Source: CAYLPU01 sp964385635 (GTDB lineage Bacteria > Chloroflexota > Anaerolineae > B4-G1). From it: a stretch of DNA of 64,000 nucleotides. Shown in pieces: positions 32,967 to 42,016 of the stretch. How positions within the stretch are numbered: the first letter of the stretch is position 1; every line of letters begins with the position of its first letter. The notes below the pieces were generated by a model. The model was not told where the DNA came from and ran no database searches. It saw only the letters and a program-made list of their open reading frames with translations. The stretch lies in contig CAYLPU010000002.1 in the NCBI GenBank assembly GCA_964385635.1, forward strand, positions 1-64,000. The letters run 5' to 3'. The position numbers were made by a program, and so were the translations under genes.

Positions 32967-34658
32967 TCAGCGGGAGACACGCCGCCACGTGAGCCGCGCC
33001 AGCGCCACCCCCGTGCGCTCGAAGTACTCCATGCGCACCTCGTGCACTCCCTCACTCAACCGGACCGTCCCGCTGCGGGTGCCGCGCATCCCGCGCCAGG
33101 AGTCGATCAGCAGCCGCCCGTCCACCCATAGCCGCACGCCGTCGTCGGTGTAGGTCGTGAAGCGGTAGGTGCCACCCCGGAAGTACAGCGGCTGCGTCCA
33201 ACGGGCGGAGAAGCGATCCCTCGGCACGCCCGCCCCGGGCGAACCCCAGCCCCAGTTGTGATCCAACACCGTCTCAATGCGTCTCAGCACCGGCTCGCCG
33301 CTCAGGTCAGCGTTGGCGAAGTAGGCCGCCGCCCACGGATCGTCGGCCCACTCCTCCGGTTCCGTCTCTACGGGTGCACCTGCCTCTGCGGGCGCGGAGG
33401 AGGGGGGAGCGTTGTCATCCGTGCCTGGCTCCCACCAGAACCGCACGCGGGCGTGCCCGGTGTGCTCGTAGTACTCCAGCCGGACGGTGTGTTGCCCCTG
33501 CAGGTAGGTGCCGTCCACGTAGTGGAGTTCGTAGTCCATGTCCTGCCATTTGTCAATGACGATTCCCTGGTCGATCCACAGTCGCACGCCGTCGTCCGCC
33601 TGCACCGCGAAGCGGTAGTAGCCGGGCGTGAAGTCCACCGCGCGCGTCCAGCGGACGGCGAAGTTGTCGTCGGGCATCCAGTCCACCACCGGTCCCACGC
33701 CCCAATCGAAGCGAATCTCGGCATCGTCGCGCACCAGCACCGGCCCGCCGACGAGGTCACGATTGTCGAAGTACTCGCCGCGCCAGGCGGCGAAAGAATC
33801 CAGTGGCCGCCACCAGACGTGCGCGGCTGCCTGGCCCCCGTGTTCGTAGTACTCGACGACGATGGTGTGCTGACCAGCCGCCAGGTACAGGTCGCCGGTG
33901 TGGGTCTTGGGCAACTTCTGGTCCACCCAGGCGTCTATCACCAGCGCGCCATCCACCCACAACCGCACACCGTCGTCGGTGCTGGCGAGGAAACGATAGG
34001 TCCCGGCGTCGAAGCCCAGCGTGTGCGTCCAGCGCACCGAGAAGTAGTCGGCGGGGAGAGCCGGGTCGGGGCTGCCGTCGCCCCAGTTGAAGTCAATAGC
34101 GTGGTCGTTGCGCACCAACGCCGGCCAGCCCTCCAGGTCCCGGTTGTCGAAGTATTCACCGCGCCAGGTCGCGCCGCCCACCAGCCGGTTCCAGGCGACG
34201 CTGATGGTGGCGTCGCCGGTGTGCTCGTAGTACTCGACCCGCACCCGGTAGGTGCCGGCCGGGATGTAGCGGTCCACGACGAGCGGTGTGGCCCACCGGT
34301 CGCGCCACTCGTCCACGACCAACTGGTCGCCGACCCATAAGCGCATGCCGTCGTCGGAGAAAATCTCGAAGCGGTAGGTGCCGCCAGCGAACCACTCGTC
34401 GCGCACCCAGCGGATGGAGAAGTTATCGTCGGGGATTTCGGAGGACGGGCTGCCGTCACCCCAGGTGAAGTTGATGGCCTCGTCATAACGGCCCAGAACG
34501 GGCCCGCCGCTGAGGCTGGGATTGTCGAAGTAGTCGCCCCACCAACCCCCCGGCGCTGGCAGCGGAGCAGCCGTGGCGGGCCTGCCGCCCAGGAGCAGGC
34601 CGATCAGCGCGAGGACGAAGAGCGAGACAGTGATATAAAAGGAAACACACTTCTTCAT
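32967..34658 (-). CDS. Secreted protein with four PA14 domains
   Basis: 563 aa with signal peptide (about 1-31). Four PA14 repeats start near residues 38 (WWGDYFDNPSLSGGPV), 165 (WRGEYFDNRDLEGWPAL), 295 (WRGEYFDNRDLVGGPVL) and 440 (WAAAYFANADLSGEPVL). Each holds the F/Y-DDGxRLWxDxxLVxDxW core and ends YRVRVEYYEHTG-like. An acidic linker precedes the fourth. PA14 folds bind sugars in many surface proteins, so an adhesin or carbohydrate-binding role is likely. No enzyme domain is present. It probably belongs with the lipoprotein gene just upstream on the same strand. Confidence 0.88.
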   Translation of the reverse strand: MKKCVSFYITVSLFVLALIGLLLGGRPATAAPLPAPGGWWGDYFDNPSLSGGPVLGRYDEAINFTWGDGSPSSEIPDDNFSIRWVRDEWFAGGTYRFEIFSDDGMRLWVGDQLVVDEWRDRWATPLVVDRYIPAGTYRVRVEYYEHTGDATISVAWNRLVGGATWRGEYFDNRDLEGWPALVRNDHAIDFNWGDGSPDPALPADYFSVRWTHTLGFDAGTYRFLASTDDGVRLWVDGALVIDAWVDQKLPKTHTGDLYLAAGQHTIVVEYYEHGGQAAAHVWWRPLDSFAAWRGEYFDNRDLVGGPVLVRDDAEIRFDWGVGPVVDWMPDDNFAVRWTRAVDFTPGYYRFAVQADDGVRLWIDQGIVIDKWQDMDYELHYVDGTYLQGQHTVRLEYYEHTGHARVRFWWEPGTDDNAPPSSAPAEAGAPVETEPEEWADDPWAAAYFANADLSGEPVLRRIETVLDHNWGWGSPGAGVPRDRFSARWTQPLYFRGGTYRFTTYTDDGVRLWVDGRLLIDSWRGMRGTRSGTVRLSEGVHEVRMEYFERTGVALARLTWRRVSR

Positions 34659-34671
34659 CGTCAGACCTCCT

Positions 34672-34700
34672 ATTCGTCATTCGTCATCCGTCATTCGTCG
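34672..34700. repeat. Word repeat GTCATTCGTCATCC
   Basis: Degenerate copies of the 7-8 bp word CGTCATT/CGTCATC. The last codons of the lipoprotein gene (NDE and stop) fall in the repeat, as in the tract at 14974-15002. Confidence 0.7.
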
Positions 34701-35785
34701 TTGAACACAAACGTCTCCACCATCTGGTCGAAGGAGCCCAGGCCGGAGTCGGTGACCGCGTGCACGACGTATATCAATTCATAGCGCGGCACGAACCACC
34801 ACGCGACCCGCCCCTCCGGCAGGTTGAGCACCAGGTGCAGCCCCTTGCGCCCGGCGAAGGGCAGCCACTCACGGGAGACCACGTTCCTTGGCGGCAGCGA
34901 AGCGATCAATTCGTCGGCCAGTTCCTCCGGGTCGCCGCTGGTCACGCGCACGCTGGCGAATTCCTCCCCCGGCCCCTCTCCCGTGAGAGAAGGGGGACCA
35001 AAGGTGGTCTCGCCCTGTCGCTCGCTACGCACCTCCCAGTGAGGCGGGTAGCGGATGCGGTAGGCCAGTTGCTCGTCAGTGTAGGTCGGCCAGCCCTCGG
35101 TGTCGTCCGGCGGCGGGGGCAGAGACGGGCCGTACCAGTCGAAAAGGTCCACCTCCTCGACCGCCTGCCCGGCCCGGACCTCGACCGGGGCCAGGTCGTG
35201 CTGCGGATTCTCCCAGCAACCCTTGGGCGGCGGCGGGAAGTGGCCCGCCTCGCAGGCGGCCAGGTAGGAGTACGCCCCTCCGAATGCGCCCTCACCCTCG
35301 ATGGGGTAGCCGTAGACGTAATAGGTGCCCGGCTCCACGATCGGGATCTCGTAGACCGATCCGCCCGGCGGCGACACCTGCGTGTCCACCCGGTAGAAAC
35401 GACTGCCGTCCGTCGCCACGCCGTACACCGCCAGCGGCGGGACGTACTCGCTGGGGAAGAACAAGCGCCCCCGGATGCGCCCTGTGGCGTGATCGCCCGT
35501 GGGCGTGTAAGGCAGCGTCAGCGGAACCGGCCACGCGGGCGTGGGGGTCGCTGGTTCGGCGGTGCTCACCACAGGCGTCGGGGTGGGGAAGGGAGCAGGC
35601 GTGGGGGTAGGGGTGTGTGGGATGGCAGAAGCAAGTATGGGGGTGGGGGAGTATGGGGGAGTGGGAGAGGCGGGTGGCGAAGGCGTGGCCGTCGGCGCCC
35701 GGGGCTGTACCGTCGCCGGACGGCACGCGACGAGCGACGCCGCGATCAGCAGAACCACCCGGAGAGACCACGGTTGCCTCTTCAT
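34691..35785 (-). CDS. Lipoprotein with Pro/Thr linker
   Basis: 364 aa. A signal peptide with a lipobox (SLVAC, Cys about 21) marks a lipid-anchored protein. A Thr-Pro-rich linker (about 25-90) leads to a beta-rich region with a GRIRGRLFFPSE start (about 105-225) and then a region YRIRYPPHWEVRSE (about 245-364) like surface-protein PsbP/DUF-type folds. The stretch PPSLTGEGPGEEF (34961-35000) is encoded by a CCCTCTCCC-type palindrome and looks like an in-frame insert. Its ATG overlaps the stop of the NfeD-like gene (ATGA). Function unknown. Confidence 0.75.
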   Translation of the reverse strand: MKRQPWSLRVVLLIAASLVACRPATVQPRAPTATPSPPASPTPPYSPTPILASAIPHTPTPTPAPFPTPTPVVSTAEPATPTPAWPVPLTLPYTPTGDHATGRIRGRLFFPSEYVPPLAVYGVATDGSRFYRVDTQVSPPGGSVYEIPIVEPGTYYVYGYPIEGEGAFGGAYSYLAACEAGHFPPPPKGCWENPQHDLAPVEVRAGQAVEEVDLFDWYGPSLPPPPDDTEGWPTYTDEQLAYRIRYPPHWEVRSERQGETTFGPPSLTGEGPGEEFASVRVTSGDPEELADELIASLPPRNVVSREWLPFAGRKGLHLVLNLPEGRVAWWFVPRYELIYVVHAVTDSGLGSFDQMVETFVFNDE

Positions 35786-36198
35786 TGCTCATCTCCTGAA
35801 CTTCGTCGCACGCGCAGTCGAAGCCCCTCCAGGGCGATGATCTCGACCCGCTCGCCCTCGGCGATGGGGCCATCATCGGCCACCGCCGCCCACAGTTCCC
35901 CTGCCGCCCACACCGTCCCCTCCGGGTCGAGCGGTGACCGGACGATACCCTGACCACCGACCAGCGACTCCACGCCGGTCACCGGCTGCAGCCTCTGGCT
36001 GGCGGTCTCGCTCTCGTGGATGGGCCGCTCGGCCCACTCCACCGCTGCCTGGCCCCGGCGCTCGGCGAAGACGCCCGCGTGCTCCACCAGCACGTTGACG
36101 ATCTTTTCCATCGCCTCGGTGTCTATCTCCGCGTCGCCCGCGGCCACCGGATGGGCCGCACCGATGAGCGCAATCACACTCCAGGTCTCACGCCTCAC
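35782..36198 (-). pseudogene. Truncated NfeD/ClpP-class membrane protease gene
   Basis: 138 codons from a GTG. The first part (IGAAHPVAAG, EAMEKIVN, FAERRGQAAVEWAERPI) matches the end of the ClpP-class serine protease domain of long NfeD proteins. After a deletion it joins the C-terminal OB domain (GGQGIVRSPLDPEGTVWAAGELW). The Ser/Lys catalytic part and all membrane helices are missing. The first residues (RRETWS) and start codon come from the CACGTTTCAC word repeat, which marks the break point. The ATGA overlap with the lipoprotein gene means the OB domain may still be translated. Confidence 0.75.
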
Positions 36199-36232
36199 GT
36201 TTCACTCATCACGTTTCACGTCTCACGCTCTA
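36187..36232. repeat. Word repeat CACGTTTCACGTCTCACG
   Basis: Degenerate copies of CACGTTTCAC and CACGCCTCAC. A related short tract lies at 26866-26890. It supplies the start of the truncated NfeD frame. Confidence 0.7.
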
Positions 36233-36436
36233 TTATACCCCAAAACCGTGCTCTCTGCACCTGCATGCACTGGACGTTGATTTACTCCGAAAATAGCCCC
36301 TCTGCTTGCGGGGGATGACAATCCACCGCTCCCCACCGCTGGGTTGTCATCCGGCAGGAGCGTAACGTGGTGCTGTTTTCGTTCTTGGGGGTGAGCCAAG
36401 GATCATGGCGTCTGCCCTCGAAAAAGATCGTGTCAA

Positions 36437-36491
36437 GTCAAATGATAATATCACCGAAAGGCAATCGTTCGGTCAAATGATAATGTCACCG
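36437..36491. repeat. 20-bp direct repeat pair
   Basis: GTCAAATGATAATATCACCG (36437-36456) and GTCAAATGATAATGTCACCG (36472-36491) are 19/20 identical. They border the transposase fragment and are probably the repeated end of its insertion sequence. The rest of 36239-36837 holds one more hairpin (GGATGACAA with TTGTCATCC, about 36311-36351) and no intact gene. Confidence 0.65.
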
Positions 36492-36741
36492 GGTTGTTCG
36501 CTCCTTTCGCAGTGCTTGGTGGATTTCTCCAACGGTTCTATACTCGTCAAACCGCTGTTGCCCCACAAAGACGATGACATCGAGTCCATAGTTGTACCCT
36601 TCGCACGAACTCCTTGAAGTGCAACTTCTCCCGATGGTGAGGTGGGTGGTCGCGTTCGTGCCGTGTCAAGAATGCCTTGAGTGGCTGGAACAATGCGTCG
36701 AACGTGGTACAATCTTTTTCAGAGTCATCTGGTTTAGTCAT
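36486..36741 (-). pseudogene. Transposase fragment
   Basis: On the - strand the ATG at 36741 opens a frame with HERDHPPHHREKLHFKEFVR. After a frame change the second half reads GYNYGLDVIVFVGQQRFDEY and EIHQALRKER to a TGA inside the end repeat. The Asp-rich beta-strand pattern and the adjacent terminal repeats fit a truncated DDE transposase. The family is not certain. Confidence 0.5.
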
Positions 36742-36837
36742 TATGCTGCTCCTTAGTCAGGTTGCAGCATGTTTTAACAGATGACTCACTTATTGTTAAG
36801 TTGCTCTATGACTGCTGGTTATCCGGACAGTATTGGT

Positions 36838-36866
36838 TTGCAGTCTACTCTCTTGTGTGTTAGAAT
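36838..36866 (+). promoter_or_regulatory. Promoter of the complex-I-like operon
   Basis: TTGCAG (36838-36843), 17 bp, TAGAAT (36861-36866), about 40 bp before the first gene at 36907. Confidence 0.65.
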
Positions 36867-36906
36867 AACAAGGTGTGCTGGCAGTACACCAGCACGCTGA
36901 TGTCCA

Positions 36907-38529
36907 ATGTTATTGCTCCCTGTTCTCGCGATCATCCTGCCACTGGTGGGTGCCGGCGGGACGCTCGGACTATCCCTGGTGCCCCGTGCTCGCCCCTACG
37001 CTCGCTACATCGCCCTGATGGCGGCTGGCCTCACGACCATCCTGGTCGTGAGGCTCATGTGGATGGAACCGGTGACGGTCATTCCCTCCTTGTGGCAACC
37101 TTCCCTGCTGTTCGGTGACGCGCCAACGCTGCGGACCGAGGTCATGATGCAACCATTGGCCTTGGCACTGGCACTGGTGACTTGCAGCGCGATGCTGGTG
37201 GAACTCAGCCGTACGGGGGAGTCACCCCCCCAGTTCGTGGCCGTGTCACTGGCCTTGCTCTCCGCTGGCCTCGTCGCCTTGTGGGCAGCCAATCTTCTCA
37301 CCATGATTATCGGTTGGGCTATATACGATCTGCTACAGGCCGCTGGGCACATTGCAGCCGGGGGCTCAGCACGGACGGCTGTTCGTAGCCTGATCTTCGG
37401 CGGTCTGGCAACGCTGCTCCTGTGGGGTGGAGTGTTGTTGCCCAGCGGTGGAGTGGGTGGCAAGTCATGGGCGTCGATGACCTTCAGCAGCACCCAAATG
37501 ACATTGTGGGCGGTGGCCGGTATTCTGCGGTTGTGTGTGTACCCGTTTCATCTCTCCACCCCAGATGATCTTGACACCTCCCCGTCTCTTGTCACTCCTC
37601 TTCTTCTGGGCCCCGTCGTTGGCTGGGGATTGTGGCTCCGGCTTACCCAAGCAAACGGTGGCTCTGTCTTCGGCAACACATGGGTGCCAGTCATAGCGGG
37701 GGTTACCCTGGCCCTGGGAGGTTTCCTGGCCTGGTCCTGCGATTCCACTCGCCGTATGTTGCCGTGGATCGGGATGGAGGTGACCGGGGCGGTGCTGCTG
37801 GCCGTCGGGTTGGCAGGGGAAAGCGCCACGGCAGTCGTCGCCGCTGGCAGTGTAGCCTGGGCGCTGGGGATAGCAGTGCTCTTTTTAGGCGGTGGCCTGC
37901 AACGAGAGGCTCCGTGGTGGAGCATCCCCGCGCTGATCGGAGCGTTGGCGCTGTTGGGAATGCCCCTCACGCTAGGATTTGTGGCAGAGACAACACTGAT
38001 CGAAGGGCTCACGAAGGAAGGCCACCTGGGGTGGGGAGGGGCGTTGTTCTTCGGGAATCTGTTCCTCGTCCCATCGTTGGTGCGCTGGCTGTTGTCGCCG
38101 TTCTCTTCTCCCTTGAACAACCAGCGCTGGTTGCTCGTGGCACGCGGGGTCGGCTTGGGACTGCTGGCGCTGCTGTTGATTGTGGCCGGCTTGCACCCGC
38201 CGCTCCTCATTCACAGTGCCATGGCTCCCTCCCTGGGAGCATTATTCACGATGCCAGGTGTAGCAGGTTGGCTGTTGTGGGCGATCTCGCTCGCCGGCGG
38301 GGGAGTCCTTGCCTGGCAGGAAGGGAACCTGCGCCCCAAGATAGAACCGTTGCTCAGCGCGGCCCACGATCTGCTGCGCCTGGAATGGCTCTACGATGTG
38401 GTAGTAAGGGCGATAGACCGGGGGCTGAACGCGCTCCGAGCGGCCGACGAAATTATAGGGGGAGCAGGGGCGCTGCTATGGTCGTGGTTGCTGTTCCTCC
38501 TTATCCTGCTGGTATGGGGCGGGTTGTAA
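36907..38529 (+). CDS. Complex I/Hyf-like proton-translocating membrane subunit (NuoL/NuoN family)
   Basis: 540 aa, about 14 membrane helices of the antiporter-like ND2/ND4/ND5 family. Conserved pieces include the stretch ending in LSTPDDL, which matches the family motif with HTWLPDA in classic members but is changed here, and the loop IGALALLGMPLTLGFVAET. The usual key Lys/Glu pattern is hard to see in places, so pumping ability is uncertain. First of three overlapping membrane genes; its stop overlaps the next start by one base (TAATG). Confidence 0.75.
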   Translation: MLLLPVLAIILPLVGAGGTLGLSLVPRARPYARYIALMAAGLTTILVVRLMWMEPVTVIPSLWQPSLLFGDAPTLRTEVMMQPLALALALVTCSAMLVELSRTGESPPQFVAVSLALLSAGLVALWAANLLTMIIGWAIYDLLQAAGHIAAGGSARTAVRSLIFGGLATLLLWGGVLLPSGGVGGKSWASMTFSSTQMTLWAVAGILRLCVYPFHLSTPDDLDTSPSLVTPLLLGPVVGWGLWLRLTQANGGSVFGNTWVPVIAGVTLALGGFLAWSCDSTRRMLPWIGMEVTGAVLLAVGLAGESATAVVAAGSVAWALGIAVLFLGGGLQREAPWWSIPALIGALALLGMPLTLGFVAETTLIEGLTKEGHLGWGGALFFGNLFLVPSLVRWLLSPFSSPLNNQRWLLVARGVGLGLLALLLIVAGLHPPLLIHSAMAPSLGALFTMPGVAGWLLWAISLAGGGVLAWQEGNLRPKIEPLLSAAHDLLRLEWLYDVVVRAIDRGLNALRAADEIIGGAGALLWSWLLFLLILLVWGGL

Positions 38530-39185
38530 TGCCGACACTGGTAGAACTCCTGGCGCGCGTTTCATTCCTGGCCGCGATGCCCGCCGTGGCCGGCATACTT
38601 GTCACAGCGGGGCTCTTGGTCGTAAGCCGGGATTGGCGGCTAAACATGACTGCACTCACCTTGCAGTACTTTTTCGTGGTGCTGCTGCTGACCCGTCTGA
38701 TCCGGCTGGAAGTGGCGGCTGTCAAGGGGCTGATCGGATGGATGATTTGCCTGGTGTTCTATCTGACCGAGCGGCGAGCCAGCGCACTTAAGCAGTCCTC
38801 GGCTGTTGAGGACACAGAGGTGTCGCGGCGCTGGATTATCCCTGCTCGGACATCATTTTGCCTGCTGGCTGGGATATTGGTTTCAGTGGCGGCATACACG
38901 GCCGCGTTGCACATCCCCTTGCCCGAAGTCTCAACCGATATCACGCTGGCATGTTACCTGTTAGTCGGGCTGGGGGTGTTGTTGATCGGGCTGAGCGAGG
39001 CACCAATGCAAGTGGGATTGGGATTGCTGACCTTTCTGTCTGGTTTTGACCTTTTTTACGTCGCCCTGGAGCCAAGTCTGGCCGTGGCTGGGTTGCTGGG
39101 TGCCGCCAGCTTTCTCATCGCGCTGGCGACCGCCTATCTGAGGACTGCCCAGGTCATCGTTGGCAGCGAAGGGAAAACGCCGTGA
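38529..39185 (+). CDS. HyfE-like integral membrane protein
   Basis: 218 aa with six or seven hydrophobic helices and few charged loops. Size and position between two antiporter-like subunits match HyfE/hydrogenase-4 component E, or a diverged NuoK-containing subunit. It starts in the TAATG overlap and ends in the GTGA overlap with the next gene. The assignment rests mainly on context. Confidence 0.6.
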   Translation: MPTLVELLARVSFLAAMPAVAGILVTAGLLVVSRDWRLNMTALTLQYFFVVLLLTRLIRLEVAAVKGLIGWMICLVFYLTERRASALKQSSAVEDTEVSRRWIIPARTSFCLLAGILVSVAAYTAALHIPLPEVSTDITLACYLLVGLGVLLIGLSEAPMQVGLGLLTFLSGFDLFYVALEPSLAVAGLLGAASFLIALATAYLRTAQVIVGSEGKTP

Positions 39186-40618
39186 TCGCAGGCCCGCTCT
39201 TGCTGCTAATCATCCCACTGGCGATGGCAGGCATCGTGTACATCCTACTCCGATGGGAGTTCCTGTCAGCGCTGCTGGCCACTGGCACAGCGTTGACGTT
39301 GGGTATTGCAGTTGTTACGCTACCGCTGGATCAGCCGGTGCAGCCTTTTTCATTCCTGGGGGGAGACCACCAGATCGCCATGGGTGAGGCAGTGACCTTC
39401 TTTGGGCGTGAGTTGGTTCTGGAGCAGGCCGACCGGATGGCGATGGCGTTCCTATTCCTCACTGCTGCCGGACTCTTCTTTCTAGCATGGCGCTTCGCAC
39501 CACATTCTCTGCTCTTCCCGATGGGCCTGGCGCTGCTCAGCCTGCTGAGCAGCGCGCTGCTGATCCGGCCTCTCATCTACGCTGCCCTACTCATTGAGAT
39601 CGCTGCTGCCCTTTCCATCTTCGCGCTGCAGGCCGAGGGACAGCCGCCCACTCGAGGGGGACTACGCTATCTGACGTTCACCACCATGGCCCTGCCCGGG
39701 TTGTTGGTAACCCATTGGCTGATGGAGCGATATGCGGTGACACCAGACGAAACAGGTCTGCTCAGTATGACTGCTAGCCTGCTGACCATCTCGTTTGCGT
39801 TGCTTCTGGGTGCCGTGCCTTTCCACACCTGGGTGCCGGCCATCGTTGGCAATAGTGTGCCACTGGCAGGCATCTTTGTCCTCACCGTCAACAATGGGGC
39901 GATCTGGTTCCTGCTACTCGATTTCCTGGAGACATACCCCTGGCTCAGTAGCCATCCTCGCTTCGGCCCTCTTGTCACCGCTGCGGGCCTGGCGATGGCC
40001 ATCGTGGGAGGATTGCTTGCGTTGGCCCAACGCCGCCTGGGGTCGCTAGTGGGATACGGTGCGCTGGTGGACAGCGGCTGTGCGCTCATGGCCCTGGGGA
40101 TGAACAGCAGACTGGGACTGACGTTGGTCTTTCTATCACTGTTGGTACGTCCCTTCGGCCTGACCCTCATGGCAGCAGGCCTGAGCGGTCTGTGGGCTCT
40201 CAATGGCAACGATGACCGCTTCGACGCGCTGCGCGGGCTGGGCCGGAAAGCACCGTGGAGCACAATGGCTTTGATCTTCGGGGGGCTTTCGGTAATAGGG
40301 TTACCAACCAGCGCTGGCTTCGTCTGGCGCTGGGCACTCTATCGCACCCTGGCTTCTCCCAACCCAGGCTCTGCCTTGTGCCTCCTGCTGACAGAGATAG
40401 GCGTGATGATTGGTATGTGGCGGGGGGTATTCGCTCTCCTGATGCGCCCCCGGCCGTCTGAGGGTAACAGATCCCCCCGCATCACCTCTGAGGGCTGGCT
40501 GACGGCAGCAGTCGTGGCTGTGGCAATACTCGGCTGTATCGGGGTCGGGTTCTTTCCACAGACCCTCGCGCCGTTGGCGGCTCGCCTGGCAGATACTTAT
40601 ACCTTCTTTGCTCCCTGA
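39182..40618 (+). CDS. Complex I/HyfF-like proton-translocating membrane subunit
   Basis: 478 aa from GTG 39182, overlapping the previous stop by 4 bp. About 13-14 membrane helices. The motif LLGAVPFHTWVPAIVGNSVP is the family's signature loop, and SVIGLPTSAGFVWRWALYR is the late conserved helix pair. It is NuoN/NuoM/HyfF-like. No NADH-, F420- or hydrogenase-type catalytic subunits lie in the operon; the next gene is rarA, with a one-base overlap. Confidence 0.8.
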   Translation: MIAGPLLLLIIPLAMAGIVYILLRWEFLSALLATGTALTLGIAVVTLPLDQPVQPFSFLGGDHQIAMGEAVTFFGRELVLEQADRMAMAFLFLTAAGLFFLAWRFAPHSLLFPMGLALLSLLSSALLIRPLIYAALLIEIAAALSIFALQAEGQPPTRGGLRYLTFTTMALPGLLVTHWLMERYAVTPDETGLLSMTASLLTISFALLLGAVPFHTWVPAIVGNSVPLAGIFVLTVNNGAIWFLLLDFLETYPWLSSHPRFGPLVTAAGLAMAIVGGLLALAQRRLGSLVGYGALVDSGCALMALGMNSRLGLTLVFLSLLVRPFGLTLMAAGLSGLWALNGNDDRFDALRGLGRKAPWSTMALIFGGLSVIGLPTSAGFVWRWALYRTLASPNPGSALCLLLTEIGVMIGMWRGVFALLMRPRPSEGNRSPRITSEGWLTAAVVAVAILGCIGVGFFPQTLAPLAARLADTYTFFAP

Positions 40619-41973
40619 TGGACCTATTTGAGCACAGCCGGCAAGAACAAATCCGCCGCGAAGCACCTCTGGCGGCGCGCATGCGTCCACGCACCCTGGA
40701 CGAATTCGTCGGCCAGGAGCACATCATGGGTGAGGGGCGGCTATTACGCCGCGCCATTGAGATTGACCGGTTGTTTTCCTCACTTGTCTTTTGGGGGCCG
40801 CCGGGCACCGGCAAGACGACACTGGCGATGATCATCGCCAATACAACGGCCAGCCATTTTGAAACCATCAGTGCCGTACTGGCGGGGGTGGCCGACCTGC
40901 GGCGCATCATCAAAGAGGCCAAGAAGCGTCGCGGGATGTACGGCCGGCGCACGATCTTGCTCGTGGACGAGATCCACCGTTGGAACCGCGCTCAGCAGGA
41001 CGCGCTGTTGCCCCACGTCGAGGACGGCACCATCGTACTCATCGGCGCGACGACCGAGAACCCCTACTTCGGTGTCATCGCCCCCCTGGTCTCCCGCTCC
41101 CGCGTCTTCCAGTTCAAGCCGCTCGCTGATGACGAGGTGGTTACGATACTGCACCGCGCTCTGATCGACGCTGAGAATGGGCGTGGCTACGGCGCTCGCA
41201 ATGTCCAACTCGACGACGATGCTCTGGCCCATCTGGTGCGTATTGCTGGTGGCGATGCCCGAACCGCGCTTAACGCGCTGGAATTGGCCGTGGAGAGCAC
41301 GCCCCCCGGCGACGATGGTGCCATCCACATCACACTGGCCGTGGCTGAGGACTCGATCCAGCGGCGCGCGCTACGCTACGACAAGGCGGGCGACGAGCAT
41401 TACGACACGATCTCCGCCTTCATCAAGTCAGTGCGTGGGAGCGATCCCGACGCGGCGCTTTACTGGCTGGCCAAGATGGTCACCGCCGGCGAAGATCCGC
41501 GCTTTATCCTGCGCCGGCTCTACATCCTGGCAGCGGAGGACATCGGACTGGCAGACCCCAACGGAGTCGTGATCGTCAATAGTTGCGCTCAGGCCTTCGA
41601 ATGGGTGGGGATGCCGGAGGGGCAGTATCACCTGGCATTGGCGACGCTATACCTGGCCACCGCGCCCAAGTCCAACTCGGCCGGGGCCTACTGGGGAACG
41701 CTGGCGGAGATCGAGGAGCATGGTGCCGGGCCGGTACCGATCCACCTACGCGACAAGAGCGACGTTTTCCACGGTACGCTACGTAAACACTACAAACGCA
41801 CAATGGGTAAACACGAGGAATACAAGTATCCCCACGCCTATCCTGACGGATGGGTGGAGCAGCGCTACCTGCCGGAGGAGGTAGAGGGCGGATGGTTCCG
41901 GCCCAAGGGGCACGGCTACGAGCGGGAGGTCATTGAGCGACTGGCGAGGTGGAGACGGAAACGTAACGCGTAA
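40618..41973 (+). CDS. rarA: Replication-associated recombination protein RarA (MgsA)
   Basis: 451 aa. AAA+ ATPase of the clamp-loader clade: MRPRTLDEFVGQEHIMG, Walker A GPPGTGKTT (about 61-69), Walker B LLVDEIHRWN, sensor 1 GATTENPYF, arginine-containing SRS region, then the RarA-specific C-terminal tetramerisation domain (DPDAALYWLAKMVTAGEDP, AEDIGLADP). It acts at stalled forks. The start overlaps the end of the preceding membrane gene (TGATG), so it is co-translated with an unrelated-looking operon. Confidence 0.95.
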   Translation: MDLFEHSRQEQIRREAPLAARMRPRTLDEFVGQEHIMGEGRLLRRAIEIDRLFSSLVFWGPPGTGKTTLAMIIANTTASHFETISAVLAGVADLRRIIKEAKKRRGMYGRRTILLVDEIHRWNRAQQDALLPHVEDGTIVLIGATTENPYFGVIAPLVSRSRVFQFKPLADDEVVTILHRALIDAENGRGYGARNVQLDDDALAHLVRIAGGDARTALNALELAVESTPPGDDGAIHITLAVAEDSIQRRALRYDKAGDEHYDTISAFIKSVRGSDPDAALYWLAKMVTAGEDPRFILRRLYILAAEDIGLADPNGVVIVNSCAQAFEWVGMPEGQYHLALATLYLATAPKSNSAGAYWGTLAEIEEHGAGPVPIHLRDKSDVFHGTLRKHYKRTMGKHEEYKYPHAYPDGWVEQRYLPEEVEGGWFRPKGHGYEREVIERLARWRRKRNA

Positions 41974-42016
41974 GCACTGTACACAGCACGTGCTGCGTAT
42001 TGCGTGTCTTGACTCC

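Noticed and set aside
33258..34340. A 360-codon + strand open frame
   Set aside because: Antisense to the four PA14 repeats, which explain all the coding signal.
34760..35953. A 397-codon + strand open frame
   Set aside because: Antisense to the lipoprotein, which has a lipobox, linker and an ATGA coupling.
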